From positions 259,235 through 323,234 of the forward strand of contig CAVWYD010000003.1 in NCBI GenBank assembly GCA_963759055.1: a stretch of DNA of 64,000 nt. Direction: 5' to 3'. Of the stretch, positions 43,364 through 56,428 are shown in pieces. How positions within the stretch are numbered: position 1 is the first letter of the stretch; each line of letters opens with the position of its first letter. The position numbers and the translations under genes are program-made. The notes below the pieces were generated by a model. It was not told the DNA's origin. It made no database searches and saw nothing but the letters and a program-made list of their open reading frames with translations. Origin of the DNA: Thiosocius sp963759055 (GTDB lineage: Bacteria; Pseudomonadota; Gammaproteobacteria; Chromatiales; Chromatiaceae).

Positions 43364-44194
43364 ATGGCAGGAGTTTTTGTCAGTTACCGTCGCGATGACA
43401 GTCAGGGTTTTGCCGGTCGTCTTGCCGATGACCTGATAGAGGTTCTCGGGCCTGACCGGGTGTTTCGCGATATCGAGATCCCCGTCGGCAGTGATTTTAC
43501 CGATGTGTTACACCGCGCCATCGCCGCCAGCGACGTTCTGCTGGTTGTGATCGGTCGCAACTGGGCGGCTGAATCCAGCCAGGGCTATGGATCACGACTG
43601 TTCGAACCGACCGACTGGGTGCGTACCGAGATCGAGGCCGCATTTGCCCAGGGCAAGCAGGTGCTTCCGGTCCTGGTCGGTGGTGCCGGCATGCCGGCGC
43701 CCGGCGATCTGCCGGACAGCATCGCACGGCTTGCGCGCCTGCAGGCCGCCACCCTGACCGACCGGCACTGGGACGCAGAGATCAGTGAACTTGCCGAGCG
43801 CCTGCAGATCCTCTGCCCGTCACTGAAGCAGGGGCAGTCCCGGGAGCGCGAGAGCGAGGAGTCGCCCGCGGCGGTGTTGCGCGAGCTCGGCGAACGCGTG
43901 CTCAAAGAGGTCGATTCCCGTCGCCGTCCCCGTGTTTTGCCGCCGAGCCTGCCGCGAACGCTGGCCGAGCAGGCTTTTCGCGCCGCCGGGCGCGGCTTGA
44001 AAAAGCTGCTTTCGATCGTATTCGGCCTCGGTCTCATCTACCTGGGCATCCGCCTGTTTGGCGATGAAAACATGTTGGGCTATCTGGATGCCTTCGAGGC
44101 ACGCCTGCAGATTGGCTGGGAGCGCCTGCAACGGTACGTCGAGGGCCTCGATTTCGGTGCATTGCGTGCTTTGTATCTATCCTTGACCAGATGA
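43364..44194 (+). CDS. TIR-domain protein with C-terminal membrane helix
   Basis: The 276-residue protein has an N-terminal TIR domain (residues 1-140): VFVSYRRDDS, FRDIEIPVGSDFTDVL, VLLVVIGRNW and TDWVRTEIEAAFAQGKQVLPVLV. Glu89 in the WVRTE segment is the position of the catalytic Glu of NAD-cleaving TIR domains. A linker, one membrane helix (about residues 212-232, LLSIVFGLGLIYLGI) and an amphipathic C-terminal segment follow. It may be a membrane-tethered NADase or a scaffold. AGGT precedes the ATG. No typical defence partner (Thoeris, CBASS, Argonaute) is next to it; neighbours are transporters. Confidence 0.85.
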   Translation: MAGVFVSYRRDDSQGFAGRLADDLIEVLGPDRVFRDIEIPVGSDFTDVLHRAIAASDVLLVVIGRNWAAESSQGYGSRLFEPTDWVRTEIEAAFAQGKQVLPVLVGGAGMPAPGDLPDSIARLARLQAATLTDRHWDAEISELAERLQILCPSLKQGQSRERESEESPAAVLRELGERVLKEVDSRRRPRVLPPSLPRTLAEQAFRAAGRGLKKLLSIVFGLGLIYLGIRLFGDENMLGYLDAFEARLQIGWERLQRYVEGLDFGALRALYLSLTR

Positions 44195-44246
44195 CTCGCC
44201 ATTTCCCCCTGCTTGACCGGTCTCTCTGGCCGGCCGACTGAGCCCC

Positions 44247-46077
44247 ATGGACCTGCTGCCTCCGCCAAATACGCATGCCGTCGCCGTTATGGCTGTTGAC
44301 AGGCTGCGCGCTGGTGCTGTTCACGCGCGAGCGGATCGCGCTGGAGACATCCAGCCTTTTCGTGCTGGTCGTTTTGACCCTGGGTTTCGAGATTTTTCCC
44401 TTCGTATCCAATGGAGAACAGCTGCATGCGACTGCATTCTTGACCGGTTTCGGCCACCAGGCCCTGGTCGCCGTCTGTGCCCTGATGATTCTGGGTCAGG
44501 GGCTGGTTCGTACGGCCGCGCTGGAGCCGGTCGGACATCTGCTGGCGCGTGCCTGGGGGGTGGCGCCGTCGACGTCGCTGCTGTTGACCCTGTTGATCGG
44601 CGCCGGCCTCAGTGCATTCGTCAACAATGTACCCATCGTGGTGCTGCTGATGCCCATTCTGATCAGCGTGTCGGTGCGCACCAACACGCGCGCGTCCGGC
44701 ATACTGATGCCGATGGGTTTTGCCACGCTCATCGGCGGGATGGGCACCACGATAGGCACCTCGACCAATCTGCTGGTGGTCAGTGTTGCCTTTGACCTTG
44801 GCGTCCGCCGTCTCCAGATGTTCGACTTCATCCTGCCCGTGGCGATTGCCGGGGGCTTCGCCATTCTCTACCTGTGGCTGGTGGCGCCACGTCTGCTGCC
44901 CGAACGAAAGACCGACCTGGGCGATGCTTCGCCAAGGGTGTTTACGGCGCAACTTCTAATCCCGGAAGGTAGTTTTCCCGTAGGCAAGACGCTGGCCGAG
45001 GTGGTTACCAAGGCCGGCGGGACGATGCAGGTGTCGCGCTTGTTGCGCGGCGAGCAATCTGCGCTGATGCCTCTGCCCGACGCCACCCTGCGGGAAGGGG
45101 ACCGGCTCCTTCTGAGCGACACGGCGGAGAAGCTCAAGGAATACGAAGGTGTGCTGGGAGCGACGCTCTGCTCGGATGACATTCCGGTTGACGATGAAAA
45201 TCCGCTGCACGCCGAGGATCAACAACTGGCCGAGGTGGTCGTCATCCAAGGCTCGATACTCGAAGGCACAAGCCTGGCGGCATCGCGCTTCGCGGAGCGC
45301 TACCAATTGCTCACGCTTGCCCTGCATCGCGCCGGGTGGCATTTGAAACACATGCGTGTGCGTGTGCATGACGCGCAGCTGAGGGTCGGGGACGTGCTGC
45401 TGATCCAGGGTGCACGAGAGCAGATTGCGGAATTGAAACGGCGCGGCGACGTGCTCGTGCTCGATGCCACCGCAGATCTGCCGAGTACCCAGCGGGCTCG
45501 GCTGGCCCTTGCCATCATGGCGGGGGTCGTACTGAGCGCGGCCATAGGTTGGCTGCCGATTGCGATCAGCGCGATCGCGGGCGTGCTGCTGATGATCGCC
45601 ACCTCCTGTCTGAGATGGCGCGATGCGGCACGCGCACTGAATACCCAGGTCATCCTGATCGTCGTGGCCAGTCTCGCGCTGGGTTCGGCGCTGTTGAAGA
45701 CCGGTGCCGCCGATTACGTCGCCCAGCTGTTTATCGCCGCTACGCTTGGGGCATCGCCGACATGGCTGCTCAGCGGTCTGATGCTGATGATGGCGCTGTT
45801 GACCAATATCGTGTCAAACAATGCCGCGGCCGTGATCGGAACACCGATCGCTATCGGGATCGCGCGTCAGCTTGGTCTGCCGGAGGAGCCGTTTGTACTT
45901 GCTGTACTGTTTGGGGCGAACATGAGTTACGCGACGCCGATCGCCTACCAGACCAACCTGTTGGTGATGAGTGCCGGCGGCTACCGCTTCACCGATTTCC
46001 TGCGTGTCGGTGTACCGTTGACCCTGATCATGTGGGGGGCATTTTCCTGGTTGCTGCCTGCACTTTACGGTCTCTAG
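44247..46077 (+). CDS. SLC13-type permease with TrkA-C domains, N-terminal frame break
   Basis: The protein has about 11 membrane helices in two blocks, with two TrkA-C (RCK-C) domains between them (EGSFPVGKTLAEVVTKAGG; EGTSLAASRFAERYQLLTLALH). Motifs SAFVNNVPIVVLLMPI, GMGTTIGTSTNLLVVS and TNIVSNNAAAVIGTPIAIG are those of SLC13/Na-anion or sulfate-type carriers. The natural start MDLLPPPNTHAVAVMA (ATG 44247) is in a different frame from the rest (TGCALVLFTRERIALETSS); removing one base near 44288-44292 joins them. Without the repair the frame would start at ATG 44275, which splits the first helix. Substrate unknown. Confidence 0.82.
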
Positions 46078-46094
46078 TGGGGCATGCGGAAAAT

Positions 46095-46232
46095 TCAGCA
46101 AATCTCGGAGCCCCGCACCCAGTCCTGGGGCAGCTGAAGCGAATATCGGGCCGCGGCAAAGCCGACGAGAGTCAAAAGCGGGAAGGCCAGTCCAGAGGCG
46201 ATAGCACGGTGTTGCAGCGGTCGTTGAAGCAT
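46095..46232 (-). CDS. Possible small membrane peptide
   Basis: This 45-residue frame has one hydrophobic helix (AIASGLAFPLLTLVGFAAARY). It is listed because small membrane proteins are often missed; there is no clear ribosome binding site, and no homology is recognised. Confidence 0.2.
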   Translation of the reverse strand: MLQRPLQHRAIASGLAFPLLTLVGFAAARYSLQLPQDWVRGSEIC

Positions 46233-46353
46233 CGGATTCTCACGGCGAAACGTCTGGCTCACATGAATTGAAAGGCAAGCGGGTAAAGGCGAGCGATATT
46301 TTGGGTTCACATCCCAGCGTGCCACGTGAGCAGACTTGGCAGCCTCGAGGGCT

Positions 46354-46902
46354 TCAGTCGACAAGTTCCCAGTCCTGCCAAGCCGTCGACGCTGAGGGAT
46401 TTGCAAGCATTCGTTTTGCCTCAGTTGCATCCGAGGCCCGCATCTGCGGGTCTTCATCTTCCAGGTCTGCACCAGCCTGGGAGAACATCTCTCTCAATGC
46501 CGCGAGTTGCGGGGGGTTGTGCGTTATAAACTGAACGCCGATGCCATACGCGGTGATGCGTGCGATTCGGGCCCGTACACGAAAACGATGTTTTCCATCG
46601 GGCAGGGAAACAGAAAATGCCACTTCCACGTGTGTGCCGGGCTCGATATCGTTCTGCTCGAGTTCAAGCTTTGTCGAGCGTGCGTCCCTGAAGGCCAGAA
46701 ACATGCCGCCGCGAGAGATTTCACAGATTCCGTAGGCCCTGGACTGAAGGGAGGGAATCGCGACAAACGCCTGGATTGCGAGCGCGCATCTCGGATCGGT
46801 CCGCTTGTTTTCATCGGCGACCTTCCGGTCGTTTTTCTCCAGCGGTTCGGCCCGCGATTCTGTCCCGGCTTGCCCTTCAGGTCTCGAAAACTGTTGTTTC
46901 AT
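46354..46902 (-). CDS. PilZ-domain c-di-GMP receptor-type protein
   Basis: The 182-residue protein has a disordered, charged N-terminus and a PilZ barrel. KRTDPRCALAI contains the RxxxR motif, and CEISRGGMFLAF corresponds to the (D/N)xSxxG motif with Glu at the first place. Both motifs bind c-di-GMP, so a weakened but plausible site remains. ATG 46902 starts MKQQFSRPEG after a GAGGGG; the frame is open to 46986. It is a single gene convergent with the SLC13 transporter; its effector function is unknown. Confidence 0.8.
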   Translation of the reverse strand: MKQQFSRPEGQAGTESRAEPLEKNDRKVADENKRTDPRCALAIQAFVAIPSLQSRAYGICEISRGGMFLAFRDARSTKLELEQNDIEPGTHVEVAFSVSLPDGKHRFRVRARIARITAYGIGVQFITHNPPQLAALREMFSQAGADLEDEDPQMRASDATEAKRMLANPSASTAWQDWELVD

Positions 46903-46986
46903 GGGAACGCCCCTCTCACAGCAAACGGCCATGGCGGATACGGGCTCCACCCGGCTATAAAGCGTGATATCGGCAGCCGGGAGCAT

Positions 46987-47418
46987 TTTTAAAGCGTATT
47001 CGCGAACAGCCTACTGCTGCCAGAAGGCATGGTCTGGAGGTGGCGTAATCTTGCGGAACACGGGTGTTCCCTAGCTTCGACGGCAGGGTCGGCCTTCGGT
47101 CCGGGAGCCTTCAATCGCCCATCGTGCGATGCTCGCTGAGATCCGGCCGCACCAAGGCGAACAGCAGCAAGGCAAACACGGCACCGAGCTTATCCGCCAA
47201 CGTATCTTTTTGCGCATCCCAGACGTCGCCCTGAGAGCGAGAGACGTCGAGCCTGCCGCTGCGGGCGGAATCAAGATCCTGACGAGCTGTGTGCCAGGGC
47301 ACATTGCCCGACGGGGTGCCTGCCCTTCGCCCCTAAAATTGCGAATCAGTTCCGTAATTGCGCACCGGTGCTGACGCTAAAGTTCGTGACAGCAAAAAAG
47401 CGGATGGTGGCAATAGTG
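46987..47418. other. Intergenic region with a probable gene remnant
   Basis: The 432 bp contain a palindrome (GGAACACGGGTGTTCC, 47055-47070) and the minus-strand remnant listed separately. No intact gene is visible. Confidence 0.4.
47111..47260 (-). pseudogene. Possible 3' remnant of a YjdF/DUF2238-like membrane protein gene
   Basis: The minus-strand frame reads SRSQGDVWDAQKDTLADKLGAVFALLLFAL followed by a short tail and stop. The GDVWDAQKD-LGA pattern recalls the C-terminal helix of YjdF/DUF2238 proteins. No upstream part of such a gene is recognisable, so if the likeness is real the gene has lost most of its length. Confidence 0.35.
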
Positions 47419-47676
47419 ATGAAGAAACCTAAAATCTTTGCAGACTCGGGCTGGAGTCAGTCATGGATCGAGCTGACGATTCTTTATTCATTGACCTCCG
47501 TGGCCACCGCCCTCTTGCTCGATATGCACTGGTTGGTCGCGATGTCGGTTGCACCCGCGATTATGCTGGCGCTGCTGCTTGCGGTGATGACGTTCGTTCA
47601 GGTCCTGTGGATGCTGGTTGTCGGGTTGGAACGGATTGGCACCGCGCTTGGAATGAGCAAGAGCCCTTTGTCCTGA
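47419..47676 (+). CDS. Small membrane protein with two helices, function unknown
   Basis: The 85-residue protein (from ATG 47419, MKKPKIFADSGW) has two membrane helices (about residues 20-38 and 42-70) and a short polar tail. An ATG at 47404 is an alternative start. No family is recognised. It is isolated and convergent with the DHOD-like gene. Confidence 0.5.
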   Translation: MKKPKIFADSGWSQSWIELTILYSLTSVATALLLDMHWLVAMSVAPAIMLALLLAVMTFVQVLWMLVVGLERIGTALGMSKSPLS

Positions 47677-47686
47677 ACCCGTTCTG

Positions 47687-48697
47687 TCAGCGCCATACGC
47701 CATCGGCGCCGTCGTAACTCTGCAGAACCCGGATGTAGTTGAGCCGCTCGTAGTCTGAGGGATTCTGCACACTGGCCTGGCTCATGCGGCCACGCAACTC
47801 GTCGAGTTGTTCGAACCCCTGCTGTTCCATCCATTCCTCAAGTTCGCGAACCAGCGTGCTCAGATGTTCTGGCCCCTTTTGCAGCAGGGCATGGCAAAGG
47901 TGCACCACGTCCGCACCGGCGAGCAGCACCTTGATCGCGTCCTCGGTCGTATGAATGCCTCCGGTGGCGCCGATGGAACAACCCACCCGCCCATGCAGTA
48001 TCGCAGCCCACCGCATCGCAAGCAGTGCATCGGTGGAGCGGGTTGGGGTGAGGGCATGCCGCAGACGCATGCCGTCAATCTGAATGTCGGGTTGATAGAA
48101 GCGGTTGAACAGCGAAACACCCGAAACGCCGCCGGCTTCCAGTTTCATCACCATGTTGCCGATCGAGCTGAAGAACGGTGAGAGCTTCATGTTTATCGGG
48201 ATCGAAACCTGTTCACCCAGTTCCTGCAGCAATGTCACATAGCGTTGCTCGACTTGATGCCCCTCCTCCCAGACGTCGCCGGCGACGTAATAGGCGTTGA
48301 GTTCGAGCGCGTCTGCGCCGGCTTCGGCAATCTCGGTCGCATGCTTCATCCAGCCGCTCGCAGTCACGCCGTTCAGGCTGGCGACCACCGGGATCTGCAG
48401 GGTCGCCTTCAGCGCGGCAACCTGTTCGAGATAGCGGTCGAGCTCGCCGGGAAAATCCTGGTGTGCCGGCAGGTAGCTGCTGGCCTCGGCGCTGCCGGTT
48501 TCCTGGTGATGCAGAAAACGGGTCATGCCCTCTTCTTCGGCCCGCACCGCCTCTTCGAACAGCGAGTACATGACGATGGCGCCGGCGCCGGCATCCTCCA
48601 GTTGCTTTGATGCATCCAGGCTCCGCGACAGCGGTGAGGCCGAGGGTACAAAAGGGTTTTTCAGCGTCATGCCCAGCCATTGTGTTGTCAGATCCAT
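47687..48697 (-). CDS. Dihydroorotate dehydrogenase-family oxidoreductase linked to nifJ
   Basis: The 336-residue TIM-barrel protein belongs to the DHOD-like group usually found next to pyruvate:ferredoxin oxidoreductase: GMTLKNPFVPSASPLSRSLD, VVASLNGVTASGWMKHATEIAEAGADALELNAYY, INMKLSPFFSSIG and SIGATGGIHTTEDAIKVLLAGADVVHL. The Cys or Ser of the DHOD active-site loop is not obvious (ELNAYYVAGD), so the substrate may not be dihydroorotate. It starts about 80 nt after the nifJ stop on the same strand. Function is unproven. Confidence 0.85.
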   Translation of the reverse strand: MDLTTQWLGMTLKNPFVPSASPLSRSLDASKQLEDAGAGAIVMYSLFEEAVRAEEEGMTRFLHHQETGSAEASSYLPAHQDFPGELDRYLEQVAALKATLQIPVVASLNGVTASGWMKHATEIAEAGADALELNAYYVAGDVWEEGHQVEQRYVTLLQELGEQVSIPINMKLSPFFSSIGNMVMKLEAGGVSGVSLFNRFYQPDIQIDGMRLRHALTPTRSTDALLAMRWAAILHGRVGCSIGATGGIHTTEDAIKVLLAGADVVHLCHALLQKGPEHLSTLVRELEEWMEQQGFEQLDELRGRMSQASVQNPSDYERLNYIRVLQSYDGADGVWR

Positions 48698-48779
48698 GTC
48701 GGTGTTCTCCGGTGGTCAAGATATCCGTACCGGTCAAGTCGCTGGCATGGAGTTACCGCGTCTGAGCGGTCAGGGCGGC

Positions 48780-52388
<3,609 letters not shown>

Positions 52389-52456
52389 TGGTGACCCTTG
52401 TCATCGCTAGACTGGGCGTGCTGCGCCACGGCAGGCAACCACGGGCACTGGCTTGC

Positions 52457-52470
52457 TTGACTTGGGTCAA
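52457..52470. promoter_or_regulatory. ANR/FNR-like box upstream of nifJ
   Basis: TTGACTTGGGTCAA is a perfect palindrome of the form TTGAC-N4-GTCAA, matching the FNR/ANR/DNR class (consensus TTGAT-N4-ATCAA with one symmetric change). Its centre is 75 bp upstream of the nifJ start codon. The -10 is not clear. Confidence 0.55.
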
Positions 52471-52495
52471 TCCCGAAAAGGAGATGGCGGGACGT

Positions 52496-52798
52496 TCAGA
52501 ACAGGCCGTCTTCGTCACCCAGCGGGTCCGGCACGGCCTGCCATTGCGAGCGCAGGGTCTTGCGGAACAGCAGTTTCTGCTGGGCGGACTCAGGCAGGTC
52601 GGTAAATCGGAATACACCGCGACCCACGAGCAGATCGACCACATCCTCCAGTACCCGGACCAGGTCTACGTCGAGATTGCGCAGAAACTCCTGGACTTCG
52701 GGATCGTCGATAGAGGCAGCTATCGCGCCGTCGCTCGCCGTGGCGGACAGACTGGCGATGTCGCCTTCTGCGTCACGGACGATAAAGACCTTTTTCAT
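52496..52798 (-). CDS. Small acidic protein, function unknown
   Basis: The 100-residue soluble protein begins MKKVFIVRDAEGDIASLSAT and is acidic throughout with a central helix (VQEFLRNLDVDLVRVLEDVVDLLVGRG). FTDLPESAQQKLLFRKTLR near the C-terminus is also helical. I do not recognise the family. It lies upstream of nifJ on the same strand and divergent from the secretion operon. Confidence 0.65.
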   Translation of the reverse strand: MKKVFIVRDAEGDIASLSATASDGAIAASIDDPEVQEFLRNLDVDLVRVLEDVVDLLVGRGVFRFTDLPESAQQKLLFRKTLRSQWQAVPDPLGDEDGLF

Positions 52799-52909
52799 GG
52801 CGGGAGAATCTCGATAGCTTGGGGGATTAATTCAGGATTTCGGTACAGCCGACGATAACTTTATTCCCAGACAGGATTTTTTATCTGACCGAACCGGGAG
52901 AACAAAGGT

Positions 52910-55069
52910 TTGAGCGAAGCAGCGTTGAAACTGGATCTGGAGACTGAGATCTCCACGCCGGACCCATTGGTTGCGTGTCTGTTGATGCTCGCGCGCCAGC
53001 ACGATCTGGCGGCGTCGGAGTTCGCGGTCACTTCCGGACTGCCGCTCGAAGGTGGTCGGCTCAGCCCCAGCATGTTTGACCGAGCGGCGCGCCGGGTCGG
53101 GCTGCGTGCCCAGGTGGTGCAGCGTGACCTGACTGCATTGGACGGTCTGGTCACACCCGCCGTCCTGCTGCTGGATGACGATCGGGCCGGCCTGCTGCTG
53201 CGGCCGGTGAGCGATGGTGAGGCGCGGCTGTTGCTGCCGGAAAATCCGGAGGCCGAGATTCGACTTGGGATGGATGAGCTCGAGGGCCTGTATTCAGGCT
53301 ACGCCATTCTCGCCAGCCCCGCCCATCGTTACGACGCACGCACACCGGCTTCAGATGATGGCGTGGCAGAGGGTCACTGGTTTTGGGGGACGCTACGGTC
53401 TTCATGGCGGCTCTATCGCGATGTGGCCCTTGCCTCCGTTCTGATCAATCTGTTCGCGGTTGCCAGTCCGTTGTTCGTCATGAACGTCTACGACCGGGTC
53501 GTACCGAATCAGGCCCTGGAGACCCTTTGGGTACTCGCGATAGGCGTCACCCTGATCTTTGGATTCGACTTCATCCTGCGTGGTCTTAGGGGGCGATTTA
53601 TCGATGTGGCGGGGAGCAAGGCCGATATTGAGTTGTCCGCGCGCCTCTTTGAGCGTGTGCTCGGACTGCGTCTGGACGCGCGACCGGCGTCCGCCGGCGC
53701 CTTTGCGAACAATCTGCGCGAGTTCGACGGTATTCGCGATTTCTTCGCCTCCCTGACGCTGACGGCCCTGGTCGACGTCCCTTTCGCCCTGCTGTTCCTG
53801 CTGGTGATCTGGTTTGTGGCCGGCCCCCTGGTGCTGGTACCCCTGACGGTCATCCCGATCCTGCTCGTTTATGGCCTGTTCATGCAGCCGCGACTGCGGC
53901 GCGCCTCGGAGCAGGGGATGCGGGCCGCCGCACAGAAGAATGCGACCCTGGTCGAGGCCCTGGTCGAGGCCGAAACGGTCAGGGCGCTTGGTGTGGAGGG
54001 GCGGCTGCAGGGGCAGCTGGAAAGGAGCGTGGCCGAGTCCGCACGCTGGAGTGCGGAGGCACGCCAATGGGCATTGTCGGCGGCAAATCTTGCCACGTTC
54101 CTCCAGCAGATGGTCTCGGTCGGCGTGGTCGTGTTCGGTGTCTATCTTATTTCGGACGGCCTGCTGTCCATGGGAGGCTTGATTGCGGCCGTCATGCTCA
54201 GCGGACGCGCGGTGGTTCCTCTGGCACAGATTGCGGGACTGCTGACCCGCTTCTTCCAGGCCAGCACCGCCCTGCAGACGCTCAACGAAGTGATGAAAAT
54301 GCCGGTTGAGCGTCCCGAGGGCAAGGTGTTTGTCACGCGGCCGGTGCTGCAGGGAAATATCGAGTTCGACCATGTCAGCTTCATGTACCCGGGACAGGAG
54401 CTGCCGGCTTTGCAGGATGCAAGTTTCCGCATCGAGTCGGGTGAACGCGTGGCGATTATCGGCCGCGTGGGTTCCGGAAAGACCACGGCCAACCGACTGA
54501 TTGCCGGCCTTTATCAGGCACAGAAAGGTGCTGTACGCATCGATGGGGTGGATATCCGCCAGCTCGACCCGGGTGATCTGCGACACAACATCGCCTATGT
54601 GTCTCAGGACAATCAGCTGTTGTTCGGCTCGATCCGAGACAACCTCACCATGGGAATCGCGCATGTGGACGATGAACGTATCGTGCGTGCGGCCGCGCTG
54701 TCCGGCGTGGCGGCCTTCGTCAATCGCCATCCCCTGGGTTTCGACATGCCGGTCGGAGAGCATGGCAGCATGCTGTCGGGTGGGCAGCGCCAGGCGGTGG
54801 CCCTGGCCCGGGCCCTGGTCCAGGACGCCCCGGTCTTGTTGCTGGACGAGCCCACCGGGGCGATGGACAACAGCAGCGAAGAACATATCAAACGCGAACT
54901 CTCCGGGGTTGTGCAGGGCAAGACCCTGATTCTGATCACGCACCGTGCGTCTTTACTGGAACTGGTCGAGCGCGTGATTGTGGTCGATGCGGGCAAAGTC
55001 GTAGCCGACGGGCCCAAGGCGCAGGTGCTCGATGCATTGCGTGCCGGTCGGATCAAGCAGACGCATTGA
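52910..55069 (+). CDS. lapB: Type I secretion ABC transporter, LapB type
   Basis: The 719-residue inner-membrane exporter has a C39-like domain without catalytic Cys (residues 1-140), about six membrane helices (160-420) and an ABC ATPase with Walker A GRVGSGKTT, signature LSGGQRQAVALARAL, Walker B VLLLDEPTGAMD and H-loop LITHRASLLELV. A peptidase-like but inactive N-domain is typical of exporters of large RTX/Lap adhesins, which lack a leader peptide. TTG 52910 follows GGGAG by 13 nt. It forms an operon with the membrane fusion protein (12 bp apart); the LuxR gene follows, and the presumed cargo, the adhesin, is downstream. Confidence 0.93.
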   Translation: MSEAALKLDLETEISTPDPLVACLLMLARQHDLAASEFAVTSGLPLEGGRLSPSMFDRAARRVGLRAQVVQRDLTALDGLVTPAVLLLDDDRAGLLLRPVSDGEARLLLPENPEAEIRLGMDELEGLYSGYAILASPAHRYDARTPASDDGVAEGHWFWGTLRSSWRLYRDVALASVLINLFAVASPLFVMNVYDRVVPNQALETLWVLAIGVTLIFGFDFILRGLRGRFIDVAGSKADIELSARLFERVLGLRLDARPASAGAFANNLREFDGIRDFFASLTLTALVDVPFALLFLLVIWFVAGPLVLVPLTVIPILLVYGLFMQPRLRRASEQGMRAAAQKNATLVEALVEAETVRALGVEGRLQGQLERSVAESARWSAEARQWALSAANLATFLQQMVSVGVVVFGVYLISDGLLSMGGLIAAVMLSGRAVVPLAQIAGLLTRFFQASTALQTLNEVMKMPVERPEGKVFVTRPVLQGNIEFDHVSFMYPGQELPALQDASFRIESGERVAIIGRVGSGKTTANRLIAGLYQAQKGAVRIDGVDIRQLDPGDLRHNIAYVSQDNQLLFGSIRDNLTMGIAHVDDERIVRAAALSGVAAFVNRHPLGFDMPVGEHGSMLSGGQRQAVALARALVQDAPVLLLDEPTGAMDNSSEEHIKRELSGVVQGKTLILITHRASLLELVERVIVVDAGKVVADGPKAQVLDALRAGRIKQTH

Positions 55070-55081
55070 GGAGATTGCGCG

Positions 55082-56425
55082 TTGAACCAGAATGAAGTGC
55101 TCAGCAGAGGGCCACGCGCCGACGGATTCGTTGTCGATGCGGCGGCGGCTATTCGCACACGCTCGGTGCGCGGCCAACAGCTTTTGATCTGGGTGATATT
55201 CCTCTGTCTCGTTGCGATATTCGTCTGGGCTTACCTGGCGCTACTCGATGAGGTCGTGCGCGGTAGCGGTAAGGTCATACCAACGTCACAGGTTCAGGTG
55301 GTACAGAATCTGGAGGGAGGGATCATCAAGCAGATCGATGTGTCCGAGGGTGAGCTGGTGACGCCGGGCCAGATCCTGCTGACCATCGACGATACCCGCT
55401 TCGATTCCTCCCTGCAGGAGAGTCGTATCCGCTCGCTGAGCCTCCAGGCCAAATTGATCCGCCTGCAGGCCGAGGCCGATGGTCTCGATGCCATGCCGCA
55501 GGTTCCGGCAGAGATAAGCCAGGCCCTGCCGCAGATCTTTGAGCAGGAATGGCAGCTGTTTGCCGAGCGCCGCAGCGAGCTCGAAGCCAATCACAGCATC
55601 TTTGGTCAACAGGTGGCGCAGAAGAGGCATGCCATCGCTGAAATGTTGTCCCGAAGTGCGCGGCTGGAGCGGAGCCTGAATCTGACCGAAAAGGAGTTAA
55701 AGGTGACCCGTCCACTGCGCGATCATGGCGCAGTATCCGAGGTCGAGGTCTTGCGTCTGCAGCGCCAGGTCAACGACCTGCGCGGTGAATTGGACGAGAC
55801 GAAGCTTGCCATTCCGCGAGCCAGGGCCGAACTGGCCGAGGCCGAACAACGCCAGGTCGAACTGGATGCCGGTTTTCGCAAGGAGGTGCGCGCCGAATTG
55901 AATGAGGTGAGTGCCGAGCTGAATGCCTTTAATGCCAGCAACGTGGCTTTGGAGGACAGGGTGCGCCGCACGCAGGTGCGTTCACCGATTCGTGGTGTGG
56001 TGAAGTCACTCTCGGTGCGGACCGTGGGTGGCGTGGTGCAGCCGGGCATGGACCTCGTCGAGATTGTCCCGGTGGGCGAAAGCCTGCTGGTCGAGGCCAA
56101 GGTGAATCCGCGAGACATCGCCTTTTTGCGTCCGGGCCTGCCTGCAAAGGTGAAACTCACGGCCTATGATTTCGCGATTTACGGTGGCCTGGAGGCTCAG
56201 GTTGAGCACATCAGTGCCGATACGTTTATCGAGGAGAATGGTGACCCTTACTATCTGGTGCGTGTTCGCACCACTGAGCCCACGTTGGTCAAGGATGGAA
56301 AACCTTTCTCGATCATGCCGGGTATGACGGCCGAGGTGGATATCCTTGTTGGAGAAAAAACCGTACTTTCCTACCTGCTCAAGCCCGTATTGCGTGCGCG
56401 GGAAAATGCCTTGCGGGAACCGTAA
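55082..56425 (+). CDS. lapC: HlyD-family membrane fusion protein, LapC type
   Basis: The 447-residue protein has an N-terminal membrane helix (LIWVIFLCLVAIFVWAYLALL, about residues 37-57), lipoyl-like half-motifs (VVQNLEGGIIKQIDVSEGELVTPGQILL), a long coiled coil (about 130-270) and a beta-barrel C-terminus (RTQVRSPIRGVVKSLSVRTVGGVVQPGMDLVEIVP). It links the ABC exporter to an outer-membrane TolC-like channel; none is in the window. TTG 55082 has GAGGAG 9 nt upstream. It starts 12 bp after lapB. Confidence 0.92.
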   Translation: MNQNEVLSRGPRADGFVVDAAAAIRTRSVRGQQLLIWVIFLCLVAIFVWAYLALLDEVVRGSGKVIPTSQVQVVQNLEGGIIKQIDVSEGELVTPGQILLTIDDTRFDSSLQESRIRSLSLQAKLIRLQAEADGLDAMPQVPAEISQALPQIFEQEWQLFAERRSELEANHSIFGQQVAQKRHAIAEMLSRSARLERSLNLTEKELKVTRPLRDHGAVSEVEVLRLQRQVNDLRGELDETKLAIPRARAELAEAEQRQVELDAGFRKEVRAELNEVSAELNAFNASNVALEDRVRRTQVRSPIRGVVKSLSVRTVGGVVQPGMDLVEIVPVGESLLVEAKVNPRDIAFLRPGLPAKVKLTAYDFAIYGGLEAQVEHISADTFIEENGDPYYLVRVRTTEPTLVKDGKPFSIMPGMTAEVDILVGEKTVLSYLLKPVLRARENALREP

Positions 56426-56428
56426 TCG

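Noticed and set aside
47055..47070. Palindrome GGAACACGGGTGTTCC as a LexA or other regulator site
   Set aside because: It does not match the LexA consensus or another site I know, and no promoter or start lies near it.
53402..54943. 513-residue frame antisense to the ABC exporter
   Set aside because: A shadow of a GC-rich gene; the sense strand has all the ABC motifs.
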